Part shown: positions 35,655 through 45,518 of the stretch, in pieces
Layout of the letters: every line of letters begins with the position of its first letter
How positions within the stretch are numbered: the stretch's first letter is position 1
Assembly (NCBI GenBank): GCA_963771705.1
Contig: CAVYUP010000002.1
Span: 1 to 64,000, forward strand
Length of the DNA: 64,000 nucleotides
Direction: 5' to 3'
Source: DATFVA01 sp963771705
GTDB lineage: Bacteria > Bacteroidota > Ignavibacteria > Ignavibacteriales > Ignavibacteriaceae
Position numbers and translations under genes: made by a program
The notes under the pieces: generated by a model
Database searches by the model: none
The model's input: the letters and a program-made list of their open reading frames with translations, nothing else
Told to the model about the DNA's origin: nothing

Positions 35655-37838
35655 ATGAAACCTGAGTACAAGATCGATAAGAACAGTCTGCCTGTGTTGG
35701 CGGCCTTTATTGTTTTTTTATTTTCTGCCGTCTTTGCCGCTGGGTATTTCTTTTCACGTGACCAGCTTAAAGAAACCATGGAGGAGGCTGAATATAAACT
35801 TAATGCCATAGGTCATTTAAAGCAGGCACGGATTGGGGCGTGGCTAAAGGAAAGGATGGGCGACAGCAGGGTAATAATTGAAAGTTCAGAAGCTGCTGAG
35901 CGTTTTTACTATTATTCCTTGCATCCCGGTGCAGAGAACCTTAAGGAGTTGAAAAAATGGATGGATGCACGCCTTAATAGCTACAATTATGAGAATATTT
36001 TCTTCTTTGACGCCCATCTTAAATTATTGCTGAGGAGTGGTGGTAATCAGGAGAAAAGTTTTAGAGAAGAATTCTATTCTTTGCTGAAACAGGCGGATAC
36101 TACAGATCAAATAATTTTTTCCGGCCTATATAAATCTTCAGATAAGGGGAATTATGATGTTGATTATATTATCCCCTTGTCAATTAAAGGAAAATTTAAA
36201 CGGCGCGCTGGATTCATTGTGCTTCGGTCTGATCCGGAGGATTTTCTTTTCCCGGTGCTTAATAATAACCTCTTTTATAAAAGTACTTCTGGTACTATGC
36301 TGATGCAGAACATTCCCGGCATAATGGAGATGTTTAACCCTGCCGACAGCATCTACGGGAAGGTTACTTCAATTCCGCCGATTATTTCCGATAATATGGG
36401 AGAGTCTTTGCCCGACACTGTAATCCAGACGGAAAATGAAGGCAGGAAGATTGTAATGGTGATTAACAGGGTCCTGGGTAGCAGCTGGTACCTCGTTTCA
36501 ACTGTGGACAGGGCTGAGATATATGCTCCCATTAAAAGACAGGAAATCCTGATACTCATAATTGCGGGTCTGTTTGTTGCTGCGGCTTCGGTGGGAGCAG
36601 GACTAATATGGCGGAACAGACAGGCAAAGCTCTATAAAACTTTGTACCAGGAACAGCTTGAAAAGGAGAAGATAAACCGGGAGCTGCTGAAGGCCGAGGC
36701 AAAGTTTAAACGTCTTATTGAAAATAACTCGGATGTTATAGCATTGCTTGATGCGGAGGGCAATATCCTTTATGAGAGTCCTGCAATACAAAAAGTTCTC
36801 GGATACGAGCCGGACGAACTGGTAGGTATTCACGCCCTCGACGTGCTTCACCCTGATGAACTAGATTATGTTGCGGGTCTTCTTAAAGAGGTTGTCTATA
36901 AACCCTTGAAACAAATTGAGGCCGTTATGAGAGCCAGACATAAAAACGGCGAATGGAGGTTTATTGAGGTGGATGCGAAGAATCAGCTTGAGGATGAAGC
37001 AGTTAAAGCTATCGTGTTGAATTACCGCGATATTACAGAGAGGGTGGTGGCGGAGAAGAAGATTAAAGAACTTAATTCCAGCCTCGAAAAGAAGATTAGA
37101 GAACGCACACACGAACTTGAAACTGCTAATAGGGAGCTTGAGGCTTTTGCCTATTCTGTAAGTCACGACCTCCGTGCGCCCCTCCGCAGTATAAATGGTT
37201 TCAGCCAGGCCCTGATGGAGGATTATGTCGAGAAGCTTGATGATACCGCCCGCAGTTATCTTTCGCGGGTTCGTGCCGGTAGTCAGCGAATGGGACAGCT
37301 GATAGACGACATTCTGTCTCTTTCGCGTATTACTCGCAAAGATCTTGAGCTGTCTGATGTCGACTTGAGCGGGATGGTGAGGTCAATTGCTGATGAACTG
37401 GTTAAAATATCACCTGAGCGGAAGGTCGAGTTCGTTATCGAAGAGGGCATTTTGACAAGGGGAGATAAGGGACTTCTGTCTGCCGCCCTTAATAACCTGC
37501 TGGAGAACGCCTATAAGTTTACTTCAAAGCAGGCGGAGGCAAGGATTGAATTCGGATGCACAAAAGCAGACGGCAGGAGTATTTGTTTTGTGAAGGATAA
37601 CGGCGCGGGGTTCGATATGAAATATGCGGATAAGCTTTTCACGCCCTTCCAGCGCCTTCATACTACTGAAGATTTTCCTGGTACTGGAATAGGTCTGGCG
37701 AATGTGCGCAAGGTGATAAGAAGACACGGCGGAGATGTATGGGTTAAATCTGAAAAAAATAGAGGAGCCGCTTTCTATTTTACTCTGCACGAAAAATATA
37801 CAAGGGAACATGAAGAAAAAAGTTATACTTTTAGTTGA
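35655..37838 (+). CDS. Membrane sensor histidine kinase with one PAS domain
   Basis: A 727-residue kinase. Transmembrane helix one lies near residues 12-32 and helix two near 296-315, enclosing a periplasmic Cache-like sensor of about 260 residues (function inferred from layout). A cytoplasmic PAS follows (L-L-D-A-E-G-N-I-L-Y-E-S near residue 360), then a coiled coil (E-R-T-H-E-L-E-T-A-N-R-E-L-E). The HisKA box S-V-S-H-D-L-R-A-P-L-R-S-I-N-G-F lies near residue 500, and the HATPase has N-N-L-L-E-N-A-Y-K-F-T and G-T-G-I-G-L-A-N-V. The kinase half resembles phytochrome-type kinases, which pair with Rcp1-like receivers; such a gene overlaps its 3' end by 29 bases. Confidence 0.92.
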   Translation: MKPEYKIDKNSLPVLAAFIVFLFSAVFAAGYFFSRDQLKETMEEAEYKLNAIGHLKQARIGAWLKERMGDSRVIIESSEAAERFYYYSLHPGAENLKELKKWMDARLNSYNYENIFFFDAHLKLLLRSGGNQEKSFREEFYSLLKQADTTDQIIFSGLYKSSDKGNYDVDYIIPLSIKGKFKRRAGFIVLRSDPEDFLFPVLNNNLFYKSTSGTMLMQNIPGIMEMFNPADSIYGKVTSIPPIISDNMGESLPDTVIQTENEGRKIVMVINRVLGSSWYLVSTVDRAEIYAPIKRQEILILIIAGLFVAAASVGAGLIWRNRQAKLYKTLYQEQLEKEKINRELLKAEAKFKRLIENNSDVIALLDAEGNILYESPAIQKVLGYEPDELVGIHALDVLHPDELDYVAGLLKEVVYKPLKQIEAVMRARHKNGEWRFIEVDAKNQLEDEAVKAIVLNYRDITERVVAEKKIKELNSSLEKKIRERTHELETANRELEAFAYSVSHDLRAPLRSINGFSQALMEDYVEKLDDTARSYLSRVRAGSQRMGQLIDDILSLSRITRKDLELSDVDLSGMVRSIADELVKISPERKVEFVIEEGILTRGDKGLLSAALNNLLENAYKFTSKQAEARIEFGCTKADGRSICFVKDNGAGFDMKYADKLFTPFQRLHTTEDFPGTGIGLANVRKVIRRHGGDVWVKSEKNRGAAFYFTLHEKYTREHEEKSYTFS

Positions 37839-38253
37839 GGATAATCCTGATGACGTTGAACTTACATTAAGAGCTTTCAGGAAGAACAATATTGCCAAAG
37901 ATATAGTTGCGATAGGTGACGGCGAAAAAGCGCTGGATTACCTCCGCGGAAAAGGGGAATATACCGGCAGGGATATCTCTGACCATCCGAGCATCATCCT
38001 GCTCGATTTAAAACTTCCTAAACTGAACGGTATTGAGGTTCTGCGCCGGATAAAGGCGGATGAGGCGTTAAAGCTGATTCCGGTGATTATACTTACTTCA
38101 TCCCGTGAGGAACAGGATCTTGTGCAGAGCTACTCGCTTGGGGCTAATAGTTATATAAGAAAACCTGTCGACTTTGATGAATTCCAGGAGGTCTCTAAAC
38201 AGCTTGGGCTTTACTGGCTTATATTGAACTCCTCATTTGAGGATTTGGTTTGA
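37810..38253 (+). CDS. Rcp1-type single-domain response regulator
   Basis: A 147-residue receiver from ATG 37810 (M-K-K-K-V-I-L-L-V-E-D-N-P-D-D). The in-frame Met further up lies inside the kinase gene and would add unrelated residues. Phospho-acceptor D66 sits in I-I-L-L-D-L-K-L-P-K, and the insertion before it (L-R-G-K-G-E-Y-T-G-R) is typical of the Rcp1 group. The switch Lys lies in Y-I-R-K-P-V-D-F. It starts 29 bases inside the end of the membrane kinase, which implies translational coupling and partnership. Confidence 0.92.
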   Translation: MKKKVILLVEDNPDDVELTLRAFRKNNIAKDIVAIGDGEKALDYLRGKGEYTGRDISDHPSIILLDLKLPKLNGIEVLRRIKADEALKLIPVIILTSSREEQDLVQSYSLGANSYIRKPVDFDEFQEVSKQLGLYWLILNSSFEDLV

Positions 38254-38290
38254 GGAAGGGAAGAGTAGTAAGTAAAATCATAAGAGATGA

Positions 38291-40981
38291 ATGAAAATGA
38301 ATAAGAAGGTTAATAAAGAGATTAAAATATTAATCCTGGAAGACCTGGATAGTGACTTTGAACTGGTAAATCTTGAACTTAAACGATCGGGAATGGTATA
38401 TGGATGCCGTCACGCAAAGTCCGGTGAAGATTTTATAAAAGAGCTGGAAAATGACAGCGACGTTATACTGGCTGATTACAACCTTCCGCAGTTTACTGCA
38501 CTCGACGCTCTTACAATTATTAAAGAAAGAAAATTAAGGATACCTTTCATTCTTGTTACCGGTACGCAAACCGAGGAAGTTGCCGTTGAGTGTATGAAGA
38601 GGGGTGCCGATGATTATATTCTTAAGGCTAACCTTACAAGGCTGCCCACTGCAATTGAGCACGCTCTCCATAATAAGGAGATAGAGGACGAGAAAGAGAG
38701 AGTTCAGCGGGAGCTGGAAAAATCGGAGAATAAATTCCGTGCGCTCTATGAGTCGATGCCTTTATCTGTTATAATTTACGATCCTGTTACTTTCGATATT
38801 AAGGAAGTCAATACGGCTGCGGAGAATCTTTATGGTTACAGCAAGGAGGAATTCGCTTCTAAAAATCTGGCTGATATACGACCCTCAAACGAGGTAGATA
38901 GGCTGGCTAAAAAGAAGGATATGTATTTCTCCGATCGTGCCAGCTATCTGGGTGAGTGGAAGCATATGAACAAAGCGGGGGAAGTGTTCATTGTGGAGAT
39001 CAATAATTATCCCATAAACATCGACGGCAAGGAACTTCGGGTTTCAATTATTAGCGATATTACCGACAGGAAAAGGACCGCAGAGGCGCTGCAACGGAGT
39101 GAAAGAAAGTACCGTTCTATTTTCAATGAAGCTCCAATCGGGATAAGTAACATTGACGCTAAAGGAGGTATTATTAATGTGAATAAGGCTTTCGCGGAGA
39201 TGATGGGCTATACCCATGAGGAGATATGCAGACTCTCAATGTTCGACTTAACTCATCCCAGCGACAGGTCCTCGAGTAAAAATCAGCTGCAAGACCTTGT
39301 TTCAGCAAAAATTAAAAGTATGAAGTTCGAAAAGAGATATCTGAAAAATTCCGGTGAGGTTTTGTGGGCAAACGCTACGGTAACCGCGGTTAATAATGAT
39401 GATGGGAAGTTCCTCTATACAATATCTATGATTGAGGATATCACCGAGCGTATAAAACACGAAACCGCTCTAAGGGAAAGCGAGGAGAAGTACAGGGAGC
39501 TGGCCGACTCGCTGCCGCAGATAATATTTGAGACAGATGAACAGGGCAGATTGATATACGTAAACCGCCAGGGCGCTGAATTTATGGGTTATGAAAGAGA
39601 TTACGTGGAAAGCAGACCTCTTGTGCTTTCTTTTGTCCATCCTGGTGATAGAGTGGAAGCATCTGCCAGGCTGAATGCTATCTTGAAAGGTTCTGAAACA
39701 AGGGGGAAAGAGATCAGGATGATTCGTAAGGACGGAAGAGAAGTTGAAAGCATGATTTATTCTTCCCCCGTAAAGAAAGAAAATGAGATTATAGGTCTTC
39801 GCGGTATAATCGTCGATGTTACCGAACGAAAGCAAATGGAGGAGGACCTGAAGGAGGCGAAGGAACGGGCCGAGGAAATGAATAATCTTAAATCGGTGTT
39901 CCTCGCTAATATGAGTCACGAACTCCGCACCCCGATGATTGGTATTCTCGGATATTCTCAGATGATAGCAGAGGATGTTAAGGATCCTGAGATAAAACAG
40001 ATGGCCGGAACGATTTTAAAAAGCGCTAACAGGCTTACTGATACTCTTAACCTGATACTCGATCTTTCTAAGGTTGAGGCAAATAAAATCGATCTGCGTC
40101 TCCATTCTGTAAATATTAACGGGTTAATTGAAGAATCCTTAAACCATTATAAACTCGCCATTGAGGAAAAGGGACTAAAGGTTAGGTTCAAAGCAGCTAA
40201 AACAAATGTTGTCTGTGCTGTGGATGAAAGGTTGTTTTCTCAGGTGATGGGAAATCTCATTAACAATGCTGTTAAGTATACCCAGGAAGGAGGTCTGGAT
40301 ATTGATCTGAGCGTCGAAGGCAAAGAGGCCGTAATTAAGGTTAGGGATACAGGTATTGGTATTAAGGAAAGTGACCTCGGGGTTATATTTGAACCTTTTC
40401 GTCAGGTGAGCGAGGGCTATAACAGGAGGTTTGAAGGAACGGGTCTGGGACTTACAATAAGCAAAAAGTTCGTTCAGCTGATGAATGGTTCTATAATAGT
40501 TGAGAGTGAAGTTGATAAGGGTTCGGTGTTTACGGTAAGACTGCCGTATATAATTATGGAAGGAGACGCCAAAGTGGTTGAGACTAAAGAGAGTAGATTG
40601 AATAATAGGGTGAAAAAGAAAAATTCACGGCTTCTTTTGGTAGAAGATGACAGGATAAATGTTGATGTAATAAATCTTTTTCTCAGGGATTACTGCAGTG
40701 TTGATCATTCAATGTCAGCCTCTGAAGCACTTGAAATGGTGAAAACAAAAAAATATGATGCTATACTAATGGATATTAACCTGAAGGGTATGTCGGGACT
40801 TGAGGCTGTTAAGCTTATACGCGAAATGGATGATTATAAAAATACTCCGGTAATAGCGGTAACTGCTTATGCAATGGCAGGGGATAGGAAAAAAATCCTG
40901 AGCGGGGGCTGTTCACATTACCTCGCAAAACCATTCAGCAAGAAAGAGCTTGTAGAGCTTCTCGAAACAATATTAAATTAA
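38291..40981 (+). CDS. Hybrid histidine kinase: receiver, three PAS, kinase core, receiver
   Basis: An 896-residue soluble protein. The N-terminal receiver (about 10-130) has V-I-L-A-D-Y-N-L-P as acceptor site. Three PAS units follow (A-E-N-L-Y-G-Y-S-K-E-E-F near 190, N-K-A-F-A-E-M-M-G-Y near 305, R-Q-G-A-E-F-M-G-Y near 430). The HisKA box is L-A-N-M-S-H-E-L-R-T-P-M near 545, then a HATPase (N-L-I-N-N-A-V-K-Y-T, G-T-G-L-G-L-T-I-S). The C-terminal receiver (about 775-895) has A-I-L-M-D-I-N-L-K-G. No HPt domain is present, so onward transfer would need a separate protein, or the outer receivers may only tune the kinase. 37 bp after the Rcp1-type gene, same strand. Confidence 0.93.
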   Translation: MKMNKKVNKEIKILILEDLDSDFELVNLELKRSGMVYGCRHAKSGEDFIKELENDSDVILADYNLPQFTALDALTIIKERKLRIPFILVTGTQTEEVAVECMKRGADDYILKANLTRLPTAIEHALHNKEIEDEKERVQRELEKSENKFRALYESMPLSVIIYDPVTFDIKEVNTAAENLYGYSKEEFASKNLADIRPSNEVDRLAKKKDMYFSDRASYLGEWKHMNKAGEVFIVEINNYPINIDGKELRVSIISDITDRKRTAEALQRSERKYRSIFNEAPIGISNIDAKGGIINVNKAFAEMMGYTHEEICRLSMFDLTHPSDRSSSKNQLQDLVSAKIKSMKFEKRYLKNSGEVLWANATVTAVNNDDGKFLYTISMIEDITERIKHETALRESEEKYRELADSLPQIIFETDEQGRLIYVNRQGAEFMGYERDYVESRPLVLSFVHPGDRVEASARLNAILKGSETRGKEIRMIRKDGREVESMIYSSPVKKENEIIGLRGIIVDVTERKQMEEDLKEAKERAEEMNNLKSVFLANMSHELRTPMIGILGYSQMIAEDVKDPEIKQMAGTILKSANRLTDTLNLILDLSKVEANKIDLRLHSVNINGLIEESLNHYKLAIEEKGLKVRFKAAKTNVVCAVDERLFSQVMGNLINNAVKYTQEGGLDIDLSVEGKEAVIKVRDTGIGIKESDLGVIFEPFRQVSEGYNRRFEGTGLGLTISKKFVQLMNGSIIVESEVDKGSVFTVRLPYIIMEGDAKVVETKESRLNNRVKKKNSRLLLVEDDRINVDVINLFLRDYCSVDHSMSASEALEMVKTKKYDAILMDINLKGMSGLEAVKLIREMDDYKNTPVIAVTAYAMAGDRKKILSGGCSHYLAKPFSKKELVELLETILN

Positions 40982-41105
40982 CTCTCTGCTCCACCCCTCT
41001 GTCTCCACCTTTGCCCCATATCCTCCACGCTCATCTCTCTCCCCCTTGCTCTATGCTCTTTACACTCTCTACCCCTTGCTCCTCACTCCACTTCGCGCCC
41101 TGCCC

Positions 41106-42596
41106 TTACTCCACTCCGTGGCAGTCCGTACAAGTCAGATCCTGGATATCTTCGCCAAGGTCAACCGGGTGCTGGAACGATAAACCGTCAAGCTTTACCA
41201 TCGTTGTGTCGTTAATTGTCTGTGCTATAATAGTGTGGCATAGATTGCAGTCTTTCGATAATACATTTCCGTTCTGATCCTTATGCTCGCCGTCATGGCA
41301 TCTGAAGCAGCCGCTGTAATACATATGCCCGATGTTATTTGGATATTTTTTCCAGCTTACATTCATTGAAGGAAAGTAATTGTTTTTATAGATATCCTGT
41401 ATTGAACGTATGCTCTTGTCAATTTTGTCCTGACTGGCGTCAGGGTAATACTGGGCGTAGAAATTATTCACATGGATTTTAATGCTGTCCAGCGCGACTT
41501 CTTTGTCTGTATACGGCTCTTCAAGGGCTTCAACCGCCGTGCTCTTTATATACGGCAGGGTAGTATCTATGCTGTTTATACCCATAAATACATTCACCAT
41601 CCTGTTAGGCTGATTGTAAATGTGCGAAGGGCGGTTGTGGCAGTCTATGCAGTCCATCTTCCTCAGCAGACCTTCATCCAGCATTTTCTGTTCGTCGAAC
41701 TTAACGTCGCCTTTGCTGTATATGGTAACCTTTCCGGTTTCCCTGTTCTTTGCCCTTACCCAGTTGATGATCTGTCTTGATGAATCGGCAGCCAGATACG
41801 TTACTTCATTGTCGATGTTCATATGCCAGTGAATGCCCGTCTGCTTGGCAATGATGCTGTTGCCGCCGCCGACTTTAAGCAGCATCGTAACTTTAGAATG
41901 CGTGTTTTGTTCGTCCGACAGGTAGTAATTAAAATCAACTTTCTTCTCCGCGAAGAAGTTCCTTGGCCAGTGGCACTGCTCGCAGGTTCCCTGGGCAGGA
42001 CGTAGGTTCCAGATAGGGGTCGGTATCGGCTTTGAATATTTATTGAATAAAACGGAGTATACCTGGTATGAACCTGAAATCTTGGATTTAACAAACCATC
42101 CCGCTCCCGAACCTATATGACACTGAACACAGCCTACTCTTGAATGGGGTGAGTTCTTGTAAGCTGTGTATTCGGGATTCATCACCTTGTGGCAGATTGT
42201 TCCGCAGAACTGATCGGTCTCTGTATACTCATATGCTTTGAAACTACCGAAGGCTGTGAAGAAAAGAAGCAGTACCGTGCCTCCGGCGAATATTAAAAAC
42301 GACGTTCTCTGTTTGGGGTCGTTTAGGTCGATCCTGGGCAGACTTTTTTCTTCAAACGTGCCCGCGTGCTTTCTCTTCCTCGCGTTCCAGATTCCTATGG
42401 CAATAAGTATAAGCCCTAAAATCAGGAATACGGGGAGTATTATGAAGGTTACAATTCCTGCGTAAGCATTGGGCTGCGGGGTGAATGCTTCAACAACTGT
42501 AAGAAAAAGAATAAGTCCGAAACTTAGAAGCGCGAGTGCGGCGCCGATAAACGTAGTTGTGTTATAAAATGTATCGGGGAAGCGTTTGGTTTTCAT
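41106..42596 (-). CDS. Membrane-anchored seven-haem cytochrome c, NapC/NrfH-like
   Basis: A 496-residue protein with three N-terminal membrane helices (about 15-37, 45-68, 102-122) and a periplasmic domain. The first haem site is C-G-T-I-C-H, with three residues between the cysteines, followed by K-V-M-N-P-E-Y-T-A-Y. Six ordinary C-x-x-C-H sites follow: C-V-Q-C-H, C-E-Q-C-H, C-I-D-C-H, C-F-R-C-H, C-N-L-C-H and C-T-D-C-H, the last just before the C-terminus. NapC/NrfH proteins oxidise menaquinol and hand electrons to periplasmic cytochromes; by analogy this is the quinol-linked end, or one of the ends, of the complex encoded here. Last gene of the operon, 21 bp after the cytochrome b gene. Confidence 0.88.
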   Translation of the reverse strand: MKTKRFPDTFYNTTTFIGAALALLSFGLILFLTVVEAFTPQPNAYAGIVTFIILPVFLILGLILIAIGIWNARKRKHAGTFEEKSLPRIDLNDPKQRTSFLIFAGGTVLLLFFTAFGSFKAYEYTETDQFCGTICHKVMNPEYTAYKNSPHSRVGCVQCHIGSGAGWFVKSKISGSYQVYSVLFNKYSKPIPTPIWNLRPAQGTCEQCHWPRNFFAEKKVDFNYYLSDEQNTHSKVTMLLKVGGGNSIIAKQTGIHWHMNIDNEVTYLAADSSRQIINWVRAKNRETGKVTIYSKGDVKFDEQKMLDEGLLRKMDCIDCHNRPSHIYNQPNRMVNVFMGINSIDTTLPYIKSTAVEALEEPYTDKEVALDSIKIHVNNFYAQYYPDASQDKIDKSIRSIQDIYKNNYFPSMNVSWKKYPNNIGHMYYSGCFRCHDGEHKDQNGNVLSKDCNLCHTIIAQTINDTTMVKLDGLSFQHPVDLGEDIQDLTCTDCHGVE

Positions 42597-42617
42597 TGTA
42601 CCTCGATGATTTGAATA

Positions 42618-43475
42618 TTATTTATAGGCAAAGATCATTGCATAAATTATCCATACAATAATACTAAATCCCGTCGACAAAGCAATCCATCCGAATATTT
42701 TTATCGATCTTACAACGATAGGCGGGTATGATTCAACTATATGTTGATCCAGTGTTCCTGCGCTAACGAGCTTTGCATATTCATCAGGTCTGTCTAATTT
42801 TAACTCTTCAACGGGCATTCGACCTGAAAATATAACAATATCCATTGGAAATTTCTCAGGTCTCAGGTGAGTATTGAAGAAATGTACGGTAAAAATGAAA
42901 CCGGTTGCTAGGAGAGCTTCGTCACTATGTATGATGGTGGCTACATTAATGAACCAGCCGGGGAGGAACCGTGTGAAAAATTCGGGCATCCATAGCGATA
43001 ATCCTGTTGAACCGATCACAAATATTCCCCAGAAAACAGCGAAATAATCAAACTTTTCCCAGTAGGTCCATCTGCCGTACTGCGGTCTTTCACCCATACC
43101 AAGAAACCATTTCATTGAACCTGTAAAGTCTTTCCAGTCCTTTTTATTGAACATGATTCCGTCCGGATCGAAGATCATCCCGAAAAATGATTTATGCTCT
43201 TTTTTCTTTTGAATGAAAAGATCGGTAATGTGTGTGATAAAGACTCCGAACATTATAACAGCGGCGAACCTGTGTATAAAACCGGCACTCTCAAATCCAC
43301 CTAGTATATGGGAAAGGGTTTTTGCCCAGCTGGTGTAAGAAAATTTAAGCGTCATCCCTGTGAGGGCAAGACTAAGGAAGCTGACGATCATAAGTATGTG
43401 CAGAACGCGGTTTAGCCTGGTAAACCTCTGAAACTGCCTTTTACCGTTTCCGTTTTTTGTATCATTCATTTTCAA
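42618..43475 (-). CDS. Cytochrome b561-type membrane subunit
   Basis: A 285-residue integral membrane protein with about five hydrophobic helices. It resembles the haem b subunits of formate dehydrogenases and Ni-Fe hydrogenases: L-N-R-V-L-H-I-L-M-I in the first helix, F-I-H-R-F-A-A-V-I-M-F in the second, then I-I-H-S-D-E-A-L-L-A and V-H-F-F-N-T-H-L-R-P near residue 205. The paired His residues should hold two b haems that carry electrons across the membrane. It starts inside the end of the 19-haem gene (four-base overlap) and is followed by the NapC-like gene, so the four proteins probably form one complex. Confidence 0.9.
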   Translation of the reverse strand: MKMNDTKNGNGKRQFQRFTRLNRVLHILMIVSFLSLALTGMTLKFSYTSWAKTLSHILGGFESAGFIHRFAAVIMFGVFITHITDLFIQKKKEHKSFFGMIFDPDGIMFNKKDWKDFTGSMKWFLGMGERPQYGRWTYWEKFDYFAVFWGIFVIGSTGLSLWMPEFFTRFLPGWFINVATIIHSDEALLATGFIFTVHFFNTHLRPEKFPMDIVIFSGRMPVEELKLDRPDEYAKLVSAGTLDQHIVESYPPIVVRSIKIFGWIALSTGFSIIVWIIYAMIFAYK

Positions 43476-45475
43476 CTCTCAGGATTATCATTGTTTTCCG
43501 GATTATTCTCTTCCTTCTCAGCCTCAGCTAGTTTCTTTTTAAGCTCTTTCCGGTACTGAAGTGAGCGTGGCAGCCATAATAGTGTGTGTACACCGGCTAC
43601 GAAGAATGTACCTACAAGAAGTATGGTCATTCCCCAGAACGACCAGAACAGCCAGGGGTATTTCTGAGGATCGTGGTGGGTAGCGTGCGTAAAGTAACCT
43701 GCAAACTGTCGTGTAGCAGTCTCGTGGCACTTCTGGCAGGTTTTAAGAACATTTTCATGGCTGAGGTGTGAGCGGGGATCTGTTACACGAAGTATGTCGT
43801 GTGAACCGTGACAGTCGTAGCACTTTGCCGTTTTCGAATATCCGAGCTGCGAAACTTTACCGTGGTATGTATCAAAATATGTTTCGGCTATCTGCTTGTG
43901 GCAGTTTCCGCAGGTGTTCATTATCTCCATTCTGAAACCGGCCAGGTCGGTTCTTTTAATGGTATGAGCAGTATGGCAGGTGTTGCATACAGGGAGTTTT
44001 TTATTCGTCTTGGTCATCAGGGGCGAGTGTACGCTCTTGTTGAAGCTTTCCTCTATGCCGAAATGACAGTTGCCGCACGTGCCGGCGATGTTGCCGGGAT
44101 AGATGCTTGAAGTGCTGTCAGTATGCGGAAGTTCGTGATGGGCGGTATGACAGTCGGTGCATGTAGCCGTAACAGTAAGACCGCTCTTTATCAGTCCCTT
44201 TCCGTGAATACTCTCAACGTAATGATTTATAATATCTTTTTCTGTTCCTGTATATCTAACCGCGGCCTCTTCACCGTCCCTGTGGCATCTTCCGCAGAGA
44301 CCCGGAATGTTGGTTGCGAAGATAGGCGACTTTGAATTTTTTCTTCCCATTACACCATGAGTTCCGTGGCACTCTTTACATGTAGGTGCGTTCTTATCAT
44401 TCTTTGCGAAGAGCTGTCCGTGCGTGCTTTCAGCGTATTCCTGGCCAACAGCCTCATGGCATTTGGAACATTCTACGTTCTTTGTTATGCTGTCGCATGG
44501 TCTGACGTGTGAACTGTTAACTTCAGAGTGGCACTGACTGCAGGCTATCTGCTTGTGCATGGAGCCTTTAACTTCGTCATAGTTGACGAAGAGCGATCTT
44601 CCGTCCTTGCTCGACTTAATATCCTTCTTAGCATGACAGGTGAGGCAGTCGTTGTCTGCCATCCCCTGATCATAGAAAACTTTTCTTGCCTTGTGAGGCT
44701 GATGACAATCGACGCACGCCGGAAGCACGTTTGCCTCTTTCTCCCAGAGTTCTCCTTTGATTACTTTCCTGTGCACCAGTTCAATTTCAGAATGACACTT
44801 GGAACAGGTTGCCGCGATGTTTCTTCTTGCGATTGAAGATTTTGGATCTGTATGAGGAAGAATATCATGCGGCGTATGACAGGAGACGCAGGTAGCTGCT
44901 ACTGCCAGTCCCTTTTTAAGCAGACCTTCCCCATGCATACTTTCTGAATAGTTCTCCAGAATGTGAGTTTCGGGGATATTCCTCTGAAGTTGTACGGGCG
45001 ACCCTTCCTTATGGCATTTGCCGCATACGTAGGGAACGTTTATGGGCGCTACTCTCGATTTGGGATTCTTTACAGGTATAATGTCGTGTGAACCGTGACA
45101 GGTCTGGCAGGTGGGCGCAAGGTTGTCGTGCTTTGCTTTGGCCCGCCCGTGAAGACTTTTATCGTAATGCGACTGAATATCATCGTGGCATGCATTGCAT
45201 TTTGCGGGCTGAACGTTTTCGGTATGAGGGAATTCGGTTCCTTCAAGGTCCTGGTGGCACATAATGCAGTCAACATCTGCGTGTACTGAATTGCCGAGCT
45301 TTTTCTCATCTACGAAAACAGAAAAAGAGTGTCCGTTCTTTGTACCCTTTAAGGTATTGTCGGCGTGGCACATCAGGCAGTCATCATTCGCCTGAGCCTT
45401 AACGGCAGTAAATGATGACAGCAGAAATATTATTGTAATGAACAAAAGTTCTGAGGTAATTTTCCGCAGCGGCAT
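43472..45475 (-). CDS. 19-haem cytochrome c with C-terminal membrane anchor
   Basis: About 667 residues from ATG 45475, chosen because it begins a proper signal peptide (M-P-L-R-K-I-T-S-E-L-L-F, cleavage after K-A-Q near residue 28); an upstream Met at 45508 only lengthens it. I count 19 C-x-x-C-H sites between C-L-M-C-H (near 33) and C-Q-K-C-H (near 590). The chain is an internal duplication: the segment from D-C-L-M-C-H through C-I-M-C-H recurs from D-C-L-T-C-H through C-S-Q-C-H about 280 residues later, and C-V-S-C-H-T-P-H and C-T-D-C-H-T-A-H follow in register. One membrane helix near 615-640 and a charged cytoplasmic tail end it. A periplasmic electron wire or store; redox partner unknown. 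Confidence 0.9.
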   Translation of the reverse strand: MPLRKITSELLFITIIFLLSSFTAVKAQANDDCLMCHADNTLKGTKNGHSFSVFVDEKKLGNSVHADVDCIMCHQDLEGTEFPHTENVQPAKCNACHDDIQSHYDKSLHGRAKAKHDNLAPTCQTCHGSHDIIPVKNPKSRVAPINVPYVCGKCHKEGSPVQLQRNIPETHILENYSESMHGEGLLKKGLAVAATCVSCHTPHDILPHTDPKSSIARRNIAATCSKCHSEIELVHRKVIKGELWEKEANVLPACVDCHQPHKARKVFYDQGMADNDCLTCHAKKDIKSSKDGRSLFVNYDEVKGSMHKQIACSQCHSEVNSSHVRPCDSITKNVECSKCHEAVGQEYAESTHGQLFAKNDKNAPTCKECHGTHGVMGRKNSKSPIFATNIPGLCGRCHRDGEEAAVRYTGTEKDIINHYVESIHGKGLIKSGLTVTATCTDCHTAHHELPHTDSTSSIYPGNIAGTCGNCHFGIEESFNKSVHSPLMTKTNKKLPVCNTCHTAHTIKRTDLAGFRMEIMNTCGNCHKQIAETYFDTYHGKVSQLGYSKTAKCYDCHGSHDILRVTDPRSHLSHENVLKTCQKCHETATRQFAGYFTHATHHDPQKYPWLFWSFWGMTILLVGTFFVAGVHTLLWLPRSLQYRKELKKKLAEAEKEENNPENNDNPES

Positions 45476-45518
45476 AGTTCTTCCCCGCACATAATCTGTA
45501 GTTGTCATAAAAATCAGT

